Origin: Ramularia collo-cygni
Lineage: Eukaryota; Ascomycota; Dothideomycetes; Mycosphaerellales; Mycosphaerellaceae
Length of the DNA stretch: 64,000 bases
Direction of reading: 5' to 3'
Assembly: GCF_900074925.1 (NCBI RefSeq)
Contig: NW_019716258.1
Span: 1,070,989-1,134,988, forward strand
Shown here in pieces: positions 11,191 through 21,944 of this stretch. Each line of letters starts with the position of its first letter. Within the stretch, counting starts at the first letter, position 1. The position numbers and the translations under genes were made by a program. The notes beneath the pieces are model-generated. The model made no database searches, was not told where the DNA came from, and saw only the letters and a list, made by a program, of their open reading frames with translations.

Positions 11191-12563
11191 ATGTCGCAGA
11201 TGTCACAGCCCCCAACGAGTGCCGAGAGGCCAGCCGTGCGCGGCCACCAGTCGCATGGATCACGCACATTTTCCTTCCGATCCAACAAGAGTGGAGGATC
11301 TCAGGCAAAAGAGGACCTCGCAGAGAGTCCACGGGATAAAGCCCGGCGAGACAGCATTTGGAAGGCCACCAGCAAGGCTAACCCCAACGCCGCGATCCAG
11401 GAAAACCAGCCGGGAGGTGTGTTCCAACCCTGCGTTCGTTATCGAGCACCGTTGCGCCTCTTTGATCCTGCATCATCACAGGCGTCTTGCTTTTCTCCGT
11501 CATATTCTCTCTTATCTCCTCCTACACATCTCATTATCATGGCGTCCGCACAAGCCGTACAGGCCGTCTCTGGCAAATCAGTTCTGACTAACGCTCCATC
11601 AGTAAATGCGGTTTTCGAAGAGAGCACCCTCGCACCGCTACGTAGCGTNCAGCACAGAGATGCGTTTGGCAACGTCATCAGTATGTACACATGTTGGAAA
11701 CAACAACGACACCTTGCAATCGATGCTAACGATCCGCCAGCTGATCCAGATCTCTCGAATCCAACCCGTCCACGCCTGGAGAGACCTCTCGATACCATTA
11801 GATCGTTCGAGAAAGCCATTGACAATGGCTATAGGCGCAGGTCCAACTATCAGAGAGCTGGTGCGTATCAATGTCACAACATTCAAGGAGAGAGCAATCC
11901 AGCTGACTTCCTTCCAGAGTCAGATTCCAACATGCACCAACAGAACGACAGGCGCAACAGCGCATATGGTGAGCTCTCGCACTCCCCCTTACACCCGTCT
12001 TTGCTGACTCTTCGGCTACAGGTTACGATGCCGCCCCCTCCCACAACCGATATGCAAATGGCAACGGCGGTGGCTACTATGGCGGACAACGACCAGATAG
12101 CATGGCCGGCGGGCCACGTCGTCATCCCAACAACCGCATGACATCGGACTCAATGATGTACAACCAGCGACCGTACCCACACCACGCCCAACAGCCATCG
12201 CAAGACACCGGCTCCGATAGCACCGGACCTTGGGCCAACAGCACCGACCCAAGCAGCGAGAACAGCTCCATAGACCGGATTGCTCCGCCTGCAAAGCCAT
12301 ATGGTGAGAATGGATATCCGCAGAACGGTTATGCGCACAACGGTTATGGTCCAAACGGCTTCCAGGGCCCAATTCCTGAAGAAGGTGGCTCATACCCGAT
12401 GCGCGGAGGTGCCCCTGCTGTGCAAGCGCCCGAACGTCGACCCATTCCACTAGGTAACTCTGGTGATGCTCCTCTTCCATCCGGCAGTCTGCCCTCCACC
12501 AAGCGACCCGAAGCAGAAAAGCGGAAGAGCTGGCTAAGTCGTCGCTTCAGCAAGAAGAACTAG
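11191..12563 (+). CDS. DUF2406-domain protein
   Basis: Five exons, 11191-11416, 11603-11680, 11741-11860, 11918-11968 and 12022-12563, give 338 residues with all phases consistent. The DUF2406 core is spread over exons 1-3: KANPNAAIQENQPG, then VFEESTLAPLRS and QHRDAFGNVITDPDLSNPTR, then PRLERPLDTIRSFEKAIDNG. The C-terminal half is disordered and rich in Asn, Gly and Tyr. It ends in a basic KRKSWLSRRFSKKN tail, a plausible plasma-membrane or phospholipid-binding segment. Yeast members of the family are poorly characterised, peripheral proteins without a defined activity. The first intron is long for this window (186 bases). The long frame that reads through the introns is not the protein. Confidence 0.85.
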
Positions 12564-13271
12564 AACGAAGGAGAAGAAACGACACATCAGAATTTCCGCG
12601 AGCAAAGCCGTTGGACACGCTTCTGATGGTCACTCCTTGCGTTCTTGCACATAATCTTAATGAATAATGGATCGGATATGACATGGCACGATCATTATGA
12701 TCGTCAATTCGCATTGTTGGGCACTCTCTGCCGCGGCGCTACATCTGATTTTCCGGGGAGAGCGGGTAATGAAATGCGGGCTAGAATTGCGGCGCTTGGC
12801 TACAAGGACACGAACCGCAGCGGGAGTGGAGAGCAAGAGTGTGAGCGGGAGACGTCCAGTGAAGCCCATGGGATGAGGCTCGGGAACGATGAGGGGCTTC
12901 CAAGGTCCTTGGTCGGAATTTACCTTATGATACCCTCCTTTTATGAGACTTTTTCGCCTGTCTTGTGATATCTCACCGATTGTTGTTACGTGAGTGGTGG
13001 GCTCCGCTCCGACATTGACAAAGGATCATCAGAAGCGATCATTGGAAACCGACATTGAAGCTTCCAGAAGCGAGGAGCTTACCTTATTCCACCTCCTACC
13101 TGAGGATGATCTGCTGCACCGTGACTCACTCGATTGTAAAGATACTGACCACATGTAGCCTTGCTGGTGAGCACATGCTTCCAGACGACTCACCCCTACT
13201 CTCAAGCAATCAAATTCCAGCAACAACACATTCAACTTCAGACTCCAATTCTACGACAAATTACAGCCAAA
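12564..13271. other. Intergenic, no gene seen
   Basis: The region holds the 3' flank of the DUF2406 gene and the promoter of the methyltransferase gene. The frame containing the methyltransferase extends upstream to 13161, but those codons do not look like protein of that family. No repeats or sites recognised. Confidence 0.5.
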
Positions 13272-13952
13272 ATGGCGACGTCAGACTCAAGCACGCTTCC
13301 CAGCCACAAGCGACTCGTCCAGGAGGGCTACGACAAAATGGCAGCCGAATACACAGCATGGGCACTGACCGGCTCTCACACACGAATGCAATACGTTGCT
13401 AAGGCTCTTGAACAACTCCCAAGGGCTGCTCAGTCCACAATCTTGGAGGTAGGCTGCGGTGCTGGTGCGCCAGTTCTCGAACACCTGGTAAGAAAAGTGT
13501 CTCACGTCTTCGCCAACGACATTTCCAGCACCCAACTCAATCTCGCGCGGGAAAGATGTCCTGGTAAAACGACATTCCTATCAGGAGACATGGCAACTCT
13601 AGAAATTGCGCCTGGGACCCTTGATGTTGTGATGGGTTTCTATTCAATTCTCCATCTTCCACGGGATGAGCAGCCTGCAATGATCGGTCTGATTCATGGG
13701 TGGTTGAAGGAGGGAGGGCTCTTGGTGATGAACCTTGGTACGGAGGATCAGGAGGAATTGCGTGGTAAGTTCTTTGGTCAGGAGATGTACTGGAGCACAT
13801 TCTCGGCCGAGAAAAGCAAGCAGATGATCAGGGATGCAGGATTTGAATTGCTGGAGGCGGAAGTGAAGACGGGCGAGGATTTGGATGCTTCTGATCCAGA
13901 TCATGGAATCAGCTTTCTGTGGATCCTTGCGAAGAAGTCGACGGGTCCGTGA
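13272..13952 (+). CDS. Class I SAM-dependent methyltransferase
   Basis: An intronless frame of 226 residues from the ATG at 13272, preceded by CCAAA. TILEVGCGAGAPV (about 56-68) is motif I, the S-adenosylmethionine-binding loop. VFANDISSTQLNLAR supplies the acidic residue that binds the ribose, GDMATLEIAPGTLDVVMGFYSILHLP is motif II/III, and GLLVMNLG closes the core. The fold is the UbiE/Methyltransf_11 type. The family does not predict the substrate; it could be a lipid, quinone or small secondary metabolite. The neighbours are unrelated and give no hint. There is no targeting signal, so the protein is probably cytosolic. Confidence 0.85.
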   Translation: MATSDSSTLPSHKRLVQEGYDKMAAEYTAWALTGSHTRMQYVAKALEQLPRAAQSTILEVGCGAGAPVLEHLVRKVSHVFANDISSTQLNLARERCPGKTTFLSGDMATLEIAPGTLDVVMGFYSILHLPRDEQPAMIGLIHGWLKEGGLLVMNLGTEDQEELRGKFFGQEMYWSTFSAEKSKQMIRDAGFELLEAEVKTGEDLDASDPDHGISFLWILAKKSTGP

Positions 13953-14224
13953 TCTCTGGTGATGAAACTCCGGGTCCATCTGGATCTGAGAGTATGCCTT
14001 GACGTGAGAATGGGTTGGATAGTGTCCTGAGTCTGTTGCAGTCGAATTCAAGGCATGGTGTATGCGGTCGTGGCAATGGAAACACTGCATCTCCTTCCAG
14101 ATAGAAATGAAACTCGTGCAAAAGGAGTCCAGAGCACTTCCTTCCTCCAGAATCCATCGCCATCCTGCTCCCCTAGTCGATCACCGTGAACCAACCGCAA
14201 ATACGCATCNCGCACGTAAGCTTC

Positions 14225-14623
14225 TCACAAAACAGCCATCTTCACCCCATTCTCAATCTCCCCATCCATCCTCTTNCCCTCAACCATTTCCTCGGTAGTC
14301 ATAAGTCCACCTGGAAGCACATAGACCAGATCCTTCCTCCGCCCACTTTCAGCCTTGGTCTCTTCGAACTGAGACAGATCAAGCTGATATGCGAAAAGCA
14401 GTCCACAGCGCGCGCACCTCACAGCATATCGCTTTTCGAATCCGTCTTCCAATTTCAGCACTGTGGGCGTCTCTTCCGCAGAAATGGCGCTGTTGAGGAT
14501 ACAAGATTCTTCGATGTTGCAAATGAGAGACCCATCGCCTTGTCGCTTTGGCGACTCTGTGAGTAGAGACTGTNTCGCAAGCGCAACCTCAGTGCAGATA
14601 CAGTGGTAGGTTGTGACGGGCAT
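14225..14623 (-). CDS. STEEP1-like (CXorf56 family) protein
   Basis: 132 residues from the ATG at 14623. The protein starts with TYHCICTEVALA, the first cysteine cluster of the STEEP1 domain. It continues with KLEDGFEKRYAVRCARCGLL, the second CxxC pair, and ends with DLVYVLPGGLMTTEEM, which is typical of the fungal members. In mammals STEEP1 aids exit of the innate-immune adaptor STING from the endoplasmic reticulum; plant and fungal relatives are functionally unknown, and fungi have no STING. The frame is open upstream of this ATG, but those residues do not match the family. Several N bases lie here. A compact zinc-binding protein is likely; a membrane segment is not evident. Confidence 0.8.
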   Translation of the reverse strand: MPVTTYHCICTEVALAXQSLLTESPKRQGDGSLICNIEESCILNSAISAEETPTVLKLEDGFEKRYAVRCARCGLLFAYQLDLSQFEETKAESGRRKDLVYVLPGGLMTTEEMVEXKRMDGEIENGVKMAVL

Positions 14624-14940
14624 GGCTTGNGCTGAGTGGTTGTTGATGGTCAAGAAGACGACGAACTCAAGTCGAATTTGTGGAGCTAAATTTTGGTGCA
14701 CGAGCTTGCGCTTTTTCAACATTTGTCTCATTAGGTATCGTCTCATCTGCCTCGATAGGTATCTATGATTTTACAGCTTTCGTGATGCCCTGACCGTAGA
14801 GCCAGTGCTCTCCCTCCAAACGCCCTGCACAAAATCCAACTACCAGTTCGTCACTTTACGCCTAGAAATGCGAGTTCAAATGCCTGTTGGTCAAAACGCC
14901 ATGGAACGCTCGCTAAATCAATTTGTCTTTCATCAATCGA
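14624..14940. other. Intergenic between tandem minus-strand genes
   Basis: About 317 bases separate the stop codon of the Knh1-like gene from the STEEP1-like start. It must serve as terminator for one and promoter for the other. No distinct motif seen. Confidence 0.45.
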
Positions 14941-15981
14941 TCAATCCTTCCATCGCGCAAGAAACTTGGCCATATCGCCTTCAGGTCCAGCCTGCGCAGC
15001 AGCCTGTACACATCGTTAGCGGCATGAAACTTGAAATGTTCGGAGAGGCTTACAGTATTCTCTTGGATGGCCACGGAGAATGTCTGCGACTGCGTAATGG
15101 TGGTTGCAATTGTAGCCACTGGGAGAGCCGCTGTTGCGATCTTGTAGGAGCTCGTTGGGTGCAAAGGTTTGTAACCCTTCATGGTGATTTTGGTGGGCGG
15201 TACGGACTGCATCGGTGCATATTTTGTGAGGCCGGTCTGGTCGGCGTATGGCACGCCAAACAATCCCGCACCGCCTGCTGCCACGCCCGCGCCTGCTGCC
15301 ACACCTGCGCCCGCCGCTGCATTGTTCGCGATATTGTTCTCCGTCTCAGGTACGTCGGTGGTACCAAGGCCAGCTGCTGCTTTCTCAAACTCGGGTGGCG
15401 TGTTACCGGTCATTCCCGTAATGGTGAAGCGATTCGAGTAGTTGTTGATTGTGCCGCCTTCACTAGCCGTCGATACCATCTTGAGGTAGCTGTCGGAGCG
15501 ATGTCAGCGGGTCGTCATAGCATACTTCATGATTTCAGGAGCTCTCACAATCCGTTCTTAGTAGAATCTGCCATTTCTGGTGCTAAAGCGGGAATAGTGG
15601 CTTTGTTGCCTGTCGAGAAAGACCCAGTCACGGAGCTGAGTGGTTGCTGTTTGTCGTAGAAATGTCAGCCAGCCTGCATCGTCCAAGTACCGATAGCCCT
15701 CATCTNCCAACGCATGCGTGTCCAGACTTCTAAGAGCCTTCACCAGCTCCCCACGGTGTTCGACATACATTGTCAGTGGCGCCGTTCCCGCCTAGCAGGA
15801 CAGTAATTGTATATGTCGCGAGGGCATCAAGTTTCGGGGAATCGCCAGAGTCCTCCCATGTGACGGATATGGCGCCGACGGGCAGACTCGACCCGCCTTT
15901 GGGTGTGAGGAATTTTACATCGGCGAGAACAGCGGGCGCGAGTGCTGCTGCCGCGAAAGCGCAGGCCTGTGAAACCCGCAT
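14941..15981 (-). CDS. KNH1: Knh1/Kre9-family cell wall protein (beta-1,6-glucan assembly)
   Basis: Four exons read from 15981: 15981-15769, 15646-15549, 15489-15054 and 15003-14941, giving 269 residues. Residues 1-20 (MRVSQACAFAAAALAPAVLA) are a signal peptide. The Kre9-type N-domain follows: VKFLTPKGGSSLPVGAISV, WEDSGDSP and a strand ending VLLGGNGATDN. After the first intron, QPLSSVTGSFSTGNKATIPA continues it. GFYLKMVSTASEGGTINNYS, RFTITGMTG, KYAPMQSVPPTKITMKG and ITQSQTFSVAIQENT are the signature of the filamentous fungal Kre9/Knh1 family. The last exon is only 63 bases and ends DMAKFLARWKD, the usual end of this family. The protein is secretory and needed for beta-1,6-glucan in yeast. 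A low-complexity Ala/Gly insert (around residues 150-170) separates the two halves. Confidence 0.9.
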
Positions 15982-16457
15982 AGCGAGGGGTGGACGCAGC
16001 GACTTCGGGAGCGACAGGCAGGGTGCAAAATGGTATCGCGAGAGGTAGCCGAGAGCGCAGTCGATCGATTCGCTGTACGCTGATACTGTTGTCGCTGGCG
16101 GTAGTGCGGAGTGAGGGGTTCGATTGGTGTTGTACGAAAAGTAGAGGTGGAGGCGGAGACTCTGGAGAAGTCGCGGTTGACGCGCAGGGATCCGCTAAAT
16201 AATTGGATGTCGCCTTAGTCGCAATATGAGCTCTGACGTACTCTCATTGACTACATCACAATCTCTCTCATCACTGCTACATGCAATTCGATGTTCATGA
16301 TAGGGACGCGAAGACACGGCAGCAGAGATGGTTCTGTGAGTTGCTACAATTATCGTCCGCATGCACTGGGTTCTCTTCCCCGACCGACAAAAGTCATCGC
16401 AACCGTAACAAGGCTCAATCAATCGCTCAGAACGCTCTTCATCCGCATTAAGAATGC
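15982..16457. other. Intergenic, promoter of KNH1 and 3' flank of the exchanger gene
   Basis: Both neighbours lie on the minus strand. I saw no open frame with coding character and no repeat. Confidence 0.5.
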
Positions 16458-18253
16458 TCAAAGCTCTCTCATCATCATCCGATGGGCAGCCTCAGCGCTT
16501 CCACTTGAAGTCTCGCCTGCGTGCAGTGGATCCGGGTAGTACCATGCCGTGACGGCAATCAGAATGTACACAAACACACACAGCGCACCCTCCAGGTAGT
16601 CGCTCTTTTCATCTCTAAGGAAATTTCCGACCACAATGATGGCGAGGATCAACACGATTGCATCAAACAGCTCAAAGTTTAGGCTCATCTGATCCTTGCT
16701 CAGAGTCCATCCGAGGAGTACCACGATTGGTGTGTTGAGGAGTGCGGTCTGGATGCTTGCGCCGAGGACGTGGCTAAGAGCAAAGTTCATTTGGTTGTCG
16801 TACGCTTCGTCAACAGCCGTGATATGCTCAGATGCTTTTTCAACAATCGGAATGAGGATGAGTCCGATGAATGCGTCGGAGATGCCTCGCACCTCCACCA
16901 TATAATGGATTTCCTGCACCAGAAAGATGGCNATGAAGCTGACAAAGGTCAACGCAATGATGACAGCCACAATGGATTCGGTCAATGTGAGCTTCGCTTT
17001 GGCGAGATCTCTGTGGCGATCGTGGTCTCGCATCTCGTCGGCTTCCAGAATATCCTCGTACAGACCGTGGTGGCTGCGTACCTGGAACCAGACGTAGAAT
17101 AAGAAGGCTACCAGAAGGATCAAGGCGGTGGCGCGGGATATCTTGAGTGCCTCACGCTCGATTGGCTGATCATTCCGACTGACAAGAGTTTGGTAGTAGA
17201 TTGTTGGGATCACGAGAGCCATCCCAGCCTATCAGTCAAAGAGCGAAAGAGTTAGCGAACTCCCAAATCATGTCAATGAGCCTCATGGCTTGGGCACCAA
17301 CAAGCATACACATATGTAATGCGGGCCTTCTGTTCTTGATTCGACTTACCACCAGCATCAAATTACTACCCACTTCGGAGATAGCCTCGTGAAACGTCTG
17401 CTGCGGGTGAAAGATACCGCCGACGAAGAAGCACAATCCTATGCGTTTGAGGTTAGCTTAAGTCACACTTACCCGCGTCTCTAAGCATCTTACCCAAGCA
17501 CAGTAGCAAATTCGCAAGAATGGATCCCAATATGGCCGCGCGGATGACTTGTGCATTTTCGTCGGGTCCAACAATGAGCACNGTGAAGAGAATGATTTCC
17601 ACGATACTGCCGAACGTGGTCTCAACCAGAACGCCAAGGACCTTGGGCAACTTTCTAGCCAATTCCTGCCCACCAAAGCCGACGAGGTTCGCAGCTGGAA
17701 CCATACCAATGTAGGCGGTGATGAAGATCCAAAGCTCAATCTGATCATCGTGCCCCTCGCTACGGAACCCAAAGTGCAAGATCATGGCAGCAATGGTGAA
17801 GGGCCAAAGAACATTGGTCCACTTGCTCGCTGTGCATGAAGATCGCCAACAAATTGCGAGGAAGTGCAACGGCGAGAACCAGCTGCGTCCACTCTCGCCA
17901 TCAGGCTGGATACCAGGTGTAACCTTGTGCCCAGCGTGGTTCACTTCATGTCCATCATTGTTGTACATAGGCAATTGCTTGCTTGTTCGCGGTCCATCTC
18001 GGTCAGGCCTCACTTTCTCCTGATCATGACTGCCATCCATTCCTGCTCCGGAATGGTCCATCGTTTGGGGGTGTGCATCTTTGCGGCGCATCACCTTGGC
18101 GCGATCCCTGCTCCATGAAGTCTTTCGCTCGGGTGCAGACATGACTCCACGCGTGGGTGGGAGTGGTAGGACCCAAGGGTCGCGGATGCTTGGTAAAGGC
18201 TTGAGTAGTGGATCGCTCGCAAAGCTTGACCGGCCGTGTTGATTGCTAGACAT
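16458..18253 (-). CDS. Calcium/proton exchanger family (CAX/Vcx1-like) vacuolar antiporter
   Basis: Three exons, 18253-17473, 17438-17350 and 17228-16458, make 546 residues. The first 130 residues are a polar cytosolic tail. NVLWPFTIAAMILHF opens the membrane domain, followed by YIGMVPAANLVGFGGQELA. The first alpha repeat reads VETTFGSIVEIILF and the second PIVEKASEHITAVDEAYDNQ. In yeast Vcx1 the equivalent positions carry GNAVE and GNAAEH; here the acidic residues are kept but the GN pairs are replaced. This variant is, as far as I know, shared by a filamentous-fungal subgroup, so ion specificity (Ca2+, Mn2+ or monovalent) should not be assumed. RSHHGLYEDILEADE is the acidic loop between halves. 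The first intron, 17439-17472, is only 34 bases yet has a CTAAC branch site and is required for the frame. The second is 121 bases. Confidence 0.88.
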
Positions 18254-19412
18254 GTCAGCTGCGCGAAAGGGAACGACGAGCACATGAGATACTGACAGGA
18301 ATCCTCGGTCACGATGCTTATCCTTAAGGTCAGTCTGCAATGCCGTTCAGGGTCGGTGGAATCACGGCAGCTCAAGTATAAAGTTCGTATTCCACGTTTA
18401 GTACAAGGAGAAGTCCTCGGCGACAGGGAGTTAGATGGGCTGGGCAGATTCAGCCGAGTTGGCACTGCCAGGGGTCGCAGGGGAGAGTAAGGAGAGAAGT
18501 GAAGATGAGAGAGAGAGGAGAGAGAAGGCAGTAAGATGGCTGTCAAGCCTACACGCGCGAGTCTGGAGGAGCACAAGCGCCGACGAAAAGAGAGCTTGTA
18601 TCGTTTCTTGATTTATTGGCAAGCGCGAATGCGCCTGCGGGCGGCCGATCGCTTTGGTTCGTTGGCAGCAGCCACAAAATCGGGAGATCGCATGGTTAAG
18701 ATTACAAGGAAGAAGGTTTCTCTTCGGAGAAGAACGCGCTCACCGCCGTCATGAAAGCCAAATGCCACTTCACTCCATTTTACCACCACGGCGAAAGAGC
18801 CATGATTTAGAGAGTCTCGCCCGTGAGAGACCATCATGGCATGACATGCTGGCTACGTTGTCATACGAAGGTCTACTGGCGTTGGACTCCGGGGTAGTCC
18901 TATATCAAACACCTCTAAGCGAACAACGCCTGAGCTAAGGTAGTTGCATCGCCAAGAAGGTGAAACCCCGATGCAGGTTTCGTAGCAGCTTGTTATGCTT
19001 GATGACCCTCCACGGAGAGCGTCTCGTCGTCACAACGCATCTCTGGACGAGCTACGTCTGTGAGGCATGAAGTCGTCGGACCTTACAAGAACTTGAGCAT
19101 CGAGTACAAACGGTCTCACGTCAACAGAATGTCATTCGTTCATGCAGGATCACCGAACTCGAAGTACCTCGGAGAATGCTTCCATGTATCTTCGCACAGC
19201 TAGAGATCATTGCGATACGTACATGTAACACGTTCGGATTCTTCGTGGATGCTTCGTGCGCGCGCACGACTAGTCACTTGCATATCATTTTTAATGCCCA
19301 TTGTACTCTGTACTATATACGTCTAATCTTCTTTACAGATACCTGCCAGTACTAGAACAGATCCCCCCTGGCAGCAGAAACGACACTTCCCGACAGCATT
19401 GTACATCCCAGC
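18254..19412. other. 1.16-kb intergenic region
   Basis: This stretch holds the promoter of the exchanger gene and the 3' flank of the PAN-like gene. A 72-codon frame at 18536-18754 is rich in Arg and Lys and has no support. A run of GAGA purine sequence lies at about 18483-18530. Nothing else seen. Confidence 0.5.
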
Positions 19413-20394
19413 CTACGTGCCATCGTCAGGCTTTGCGTTGAAGAGGTCCACTCTGCCACAAAGCTCAGCAAGATACCATCCGGCGCCTGGTGACATTGGA
19501 TGATTTGGACCGGCAGCATACATCCCCATCATGCCCAGACCGCAGCTTAGCTCGCCTGTGTCCCACTTCGTTGGGAACTCGAGCTTGCAGTTTCCAGACC
19601 GAATATCCCATCCACTTGAGGCACACTTGTCTGTCTCTGCGCACAGCTGGCAACAGATTGAAGCATTGTCGGTGGTAGTTTCATAAGTGGCTCCGGTGTT
19701 TGGTACATCAGTGACATAGTCGATTCCAAATCCACGGCCTTCCACAATCATTGCTGCAGGCGAGCAGCGACTGTCCATTGAGACTGTCGAGGTCCAGGCG
19801 GGTACCGTCTCTGTGACGTCGCCGCATACAGCTTCGGCCGTAGCGGTCTCAGTTGCGATGACATGCTCGGTTCCTCTGTACGTGGTGGTGGTTATCGTTG
19901 CCTGTGTGAAGGCGGTGTGGGCGGTGTAGGTGCTGGTCTTGCCGTTCTTAGCATAGACCTGCGTCTGTCCATATGTTGTGGTCGCAGTTGAGGTAACAGT
20001 ACACGGTTCTGAACGTCGGCGGGGACCCTCAGCCCGTTTGCGGTACCCATCAGTACCAGAGTACACTGTTACAGTTGCGGTTGGCACTGATCTACAAAAC
20101 GTTAGCAATGACTTTGAAAGTAAATATGGACAACACTCACACAATGCCGGTAGCTCCGCAGACAGTAGTAGTAGTCGTGAAGGTGAGAAGGGTGTTTGTC
20201 TCCGAGATGGTCTCGACTTGAGTAAAAGTTCCAAGATCCATGGGCGTGGTGGCGCTAACGGTAACGACATCAGTCGTCGAGTATGTCGCTGTGGTGGTGG
20301 GGACAATGGCCCAAGTCGTCACGGTGGAGCAGACCTTCTGGGGCAAGGCAGATGCCAGACCCGCAAGAGCGGTGATCAGAGCGAGCATATGCAT
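19413..20394 (-). CDS. Secreted Thr-rich protein with PAN/apple-like cysteine domain
   Basis: Two exons, 20394-20141 and 20091-19413 (49-base intron), give 310 residues. Residues 1-17 (MHMLALITALAGLASAL) are a signal peptide. The next 190 residues are very rich in Thr, Val and Tyr, arranged as many TTTT/TATV beta-type stretches that are likely O-mannosylated. A dibasic YRKRAEGPRRR segment near residue 100 could be a Kex2 cleavage site. The C-terminal 110 residues hold about eight cysteines: CCQLCAETDKCASSGWD and GNCKLEFPTKWDTGELSCG resemble PAN/apple modules, which bind proteins or sugars. No catalytic motif or GPI-anchor signal is visible, so it is probably released or wall-bound. A surface or effector-like role is possible but not shown. 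Confidence 0.72.
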
Positions 20395-21944
20395 GGCTGT
20401 GGACTCTGTGAAACGTATGTATGGAAGTCCAGAAGAAGGGAAGCTTGGCTGTTGAAAAGCAAGTCAAGGTCGGGAGTAGAGTGCTTTTATGTATTCTCCT
20501 GGTAGAAAGATCTCCGTCCTCCACGTGCGGTGATGGTCTCTGCGCGGACTTCTCGAGGTGTGGAAGACACGGACACGTCCTGAGTAGTCCCAATGGAACG
20601 GGCAACCACGAGTAGCGTGTGGCCGTTTCTGTGATGGAAGCGACTTTCTAGAAATTGTGTGTGCGACTGCAACGTCACTTTCGAGAAGAGTCTGTTCATG
20701 CGTGCCTGCCAGGTGCAGCCACTTTTAGGCACACTCCTCAGCAAGTCACTATCTGCGCGCGCGAGCTGGGAATGGCAGCAGGGATCCTGCATACATTGCT
20801 GCCAGGAACCCGAGTAGCGCTGCCGGAAGGAGAAAATATTTTGGCCAGGTGTGCGGCTAGAGCTGCAACTGCTTCTCAACACCTCAACAGCCCTTGAGGA
20901 ATAGTTGACGTGCGATTACAACGTAGTAGTTTGTAGTCCCAACCCTAGATGCAACTTCATCGCCCCAAGGATTCCATCTGCCGATGACCGACCGGAACGC
21001 GACGTTCAAGTTTTGGTGGTACTGCGATTCTACGTGAGACTGCATCTTCTGCCCAGCGGCAGCCACCCGGTAGTCTGCTCCCTACGCGCACCAGGAGATT
21101 CAAATTATCTTGTGCGCCACACCGGATGTTTGCCACTCGGATCGCGTGCAGATATCGTTCAGCCAGCAGTGAGGTTGGCCGAGATATGCTGCATGCACGT
21201 ATGCGCTGCGACCACCCCTTTGCAGACTTCTATTATTATCAGCACGAAATATGAATCAGTCCACAAGTGCTGCCATCTCTTCCCTTCATCACTCACCGGC
21301 GGCACAGTGATCACATAGTACTTGTTGGAACCTTACAGGAACAGGATTGGAAAATTTGACCGACCCTGCACACTGTGTGCTGATGTGCAGTCCTCCGAGG
21401 AGGAGGTTATAGCCAACACGTGCATGACAGTCGTCTCCCTNGCGTCAACCCGCGTTTGAACTCCGCATTCGCAAACTCATGCCGCTATTCCAATCTTGTG
21501 GAGACATGGCCATCCGCTCCAGTATTGCCCAGCCTCGTACGTCGCGGCTTCGCGCATGCCTAGACGGTCTGTTTTCACATTTCGCGTATTTTTGGGTGCC
21601 TCGACGGAATGTATCACCGTCATCCGCCCTGCATCCTGTCGGCGTCTTCTCGTATGGTTTGAAACAGGGAAATGCTCTCGATGGAACGGATGTGCCAGGC
21701 AACACAGTTTGAGCAGCGAGATCTAGGCTGTCTTCTGCTTTACACGCACGATGAATTGAGGCCGAGCCGAATCTTCTCGTAACAAAGTGCTAATCGGTCG
21801 ACAAGGATCGAGGCTCACTTCCGCGTTGCGTGTCTCTACACGGCGCCATTCATGTTCCGTCAATGTGTCAAACGGCCCATCGTCCCCGGCGATTCCTTGA
21901 CTTGCCCATGTGTGCGGCTCATGAACATCTCCACACAACAGCAA
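20395..21944. other. 1.55-kb intergenic region, no gene seen
   Basis: Frames of up to 137 codons occur on both strands but overlap and lack coding character. The region lies between the promoter of the PAN-like gene and the 3' end of the aminopeptidase gene. No repeats recognised. Confidence 0.5.

Noticed and set aside
13272..20394. Secondary metabolite cluster (methyltransferase, transporter, secreted protein)
   Set aside because: No polyketide synthase, peptide synthetase, terpene cyclase, P450 or pathway regulator lies near; the genes are unrelated housekeeping and wall functions.
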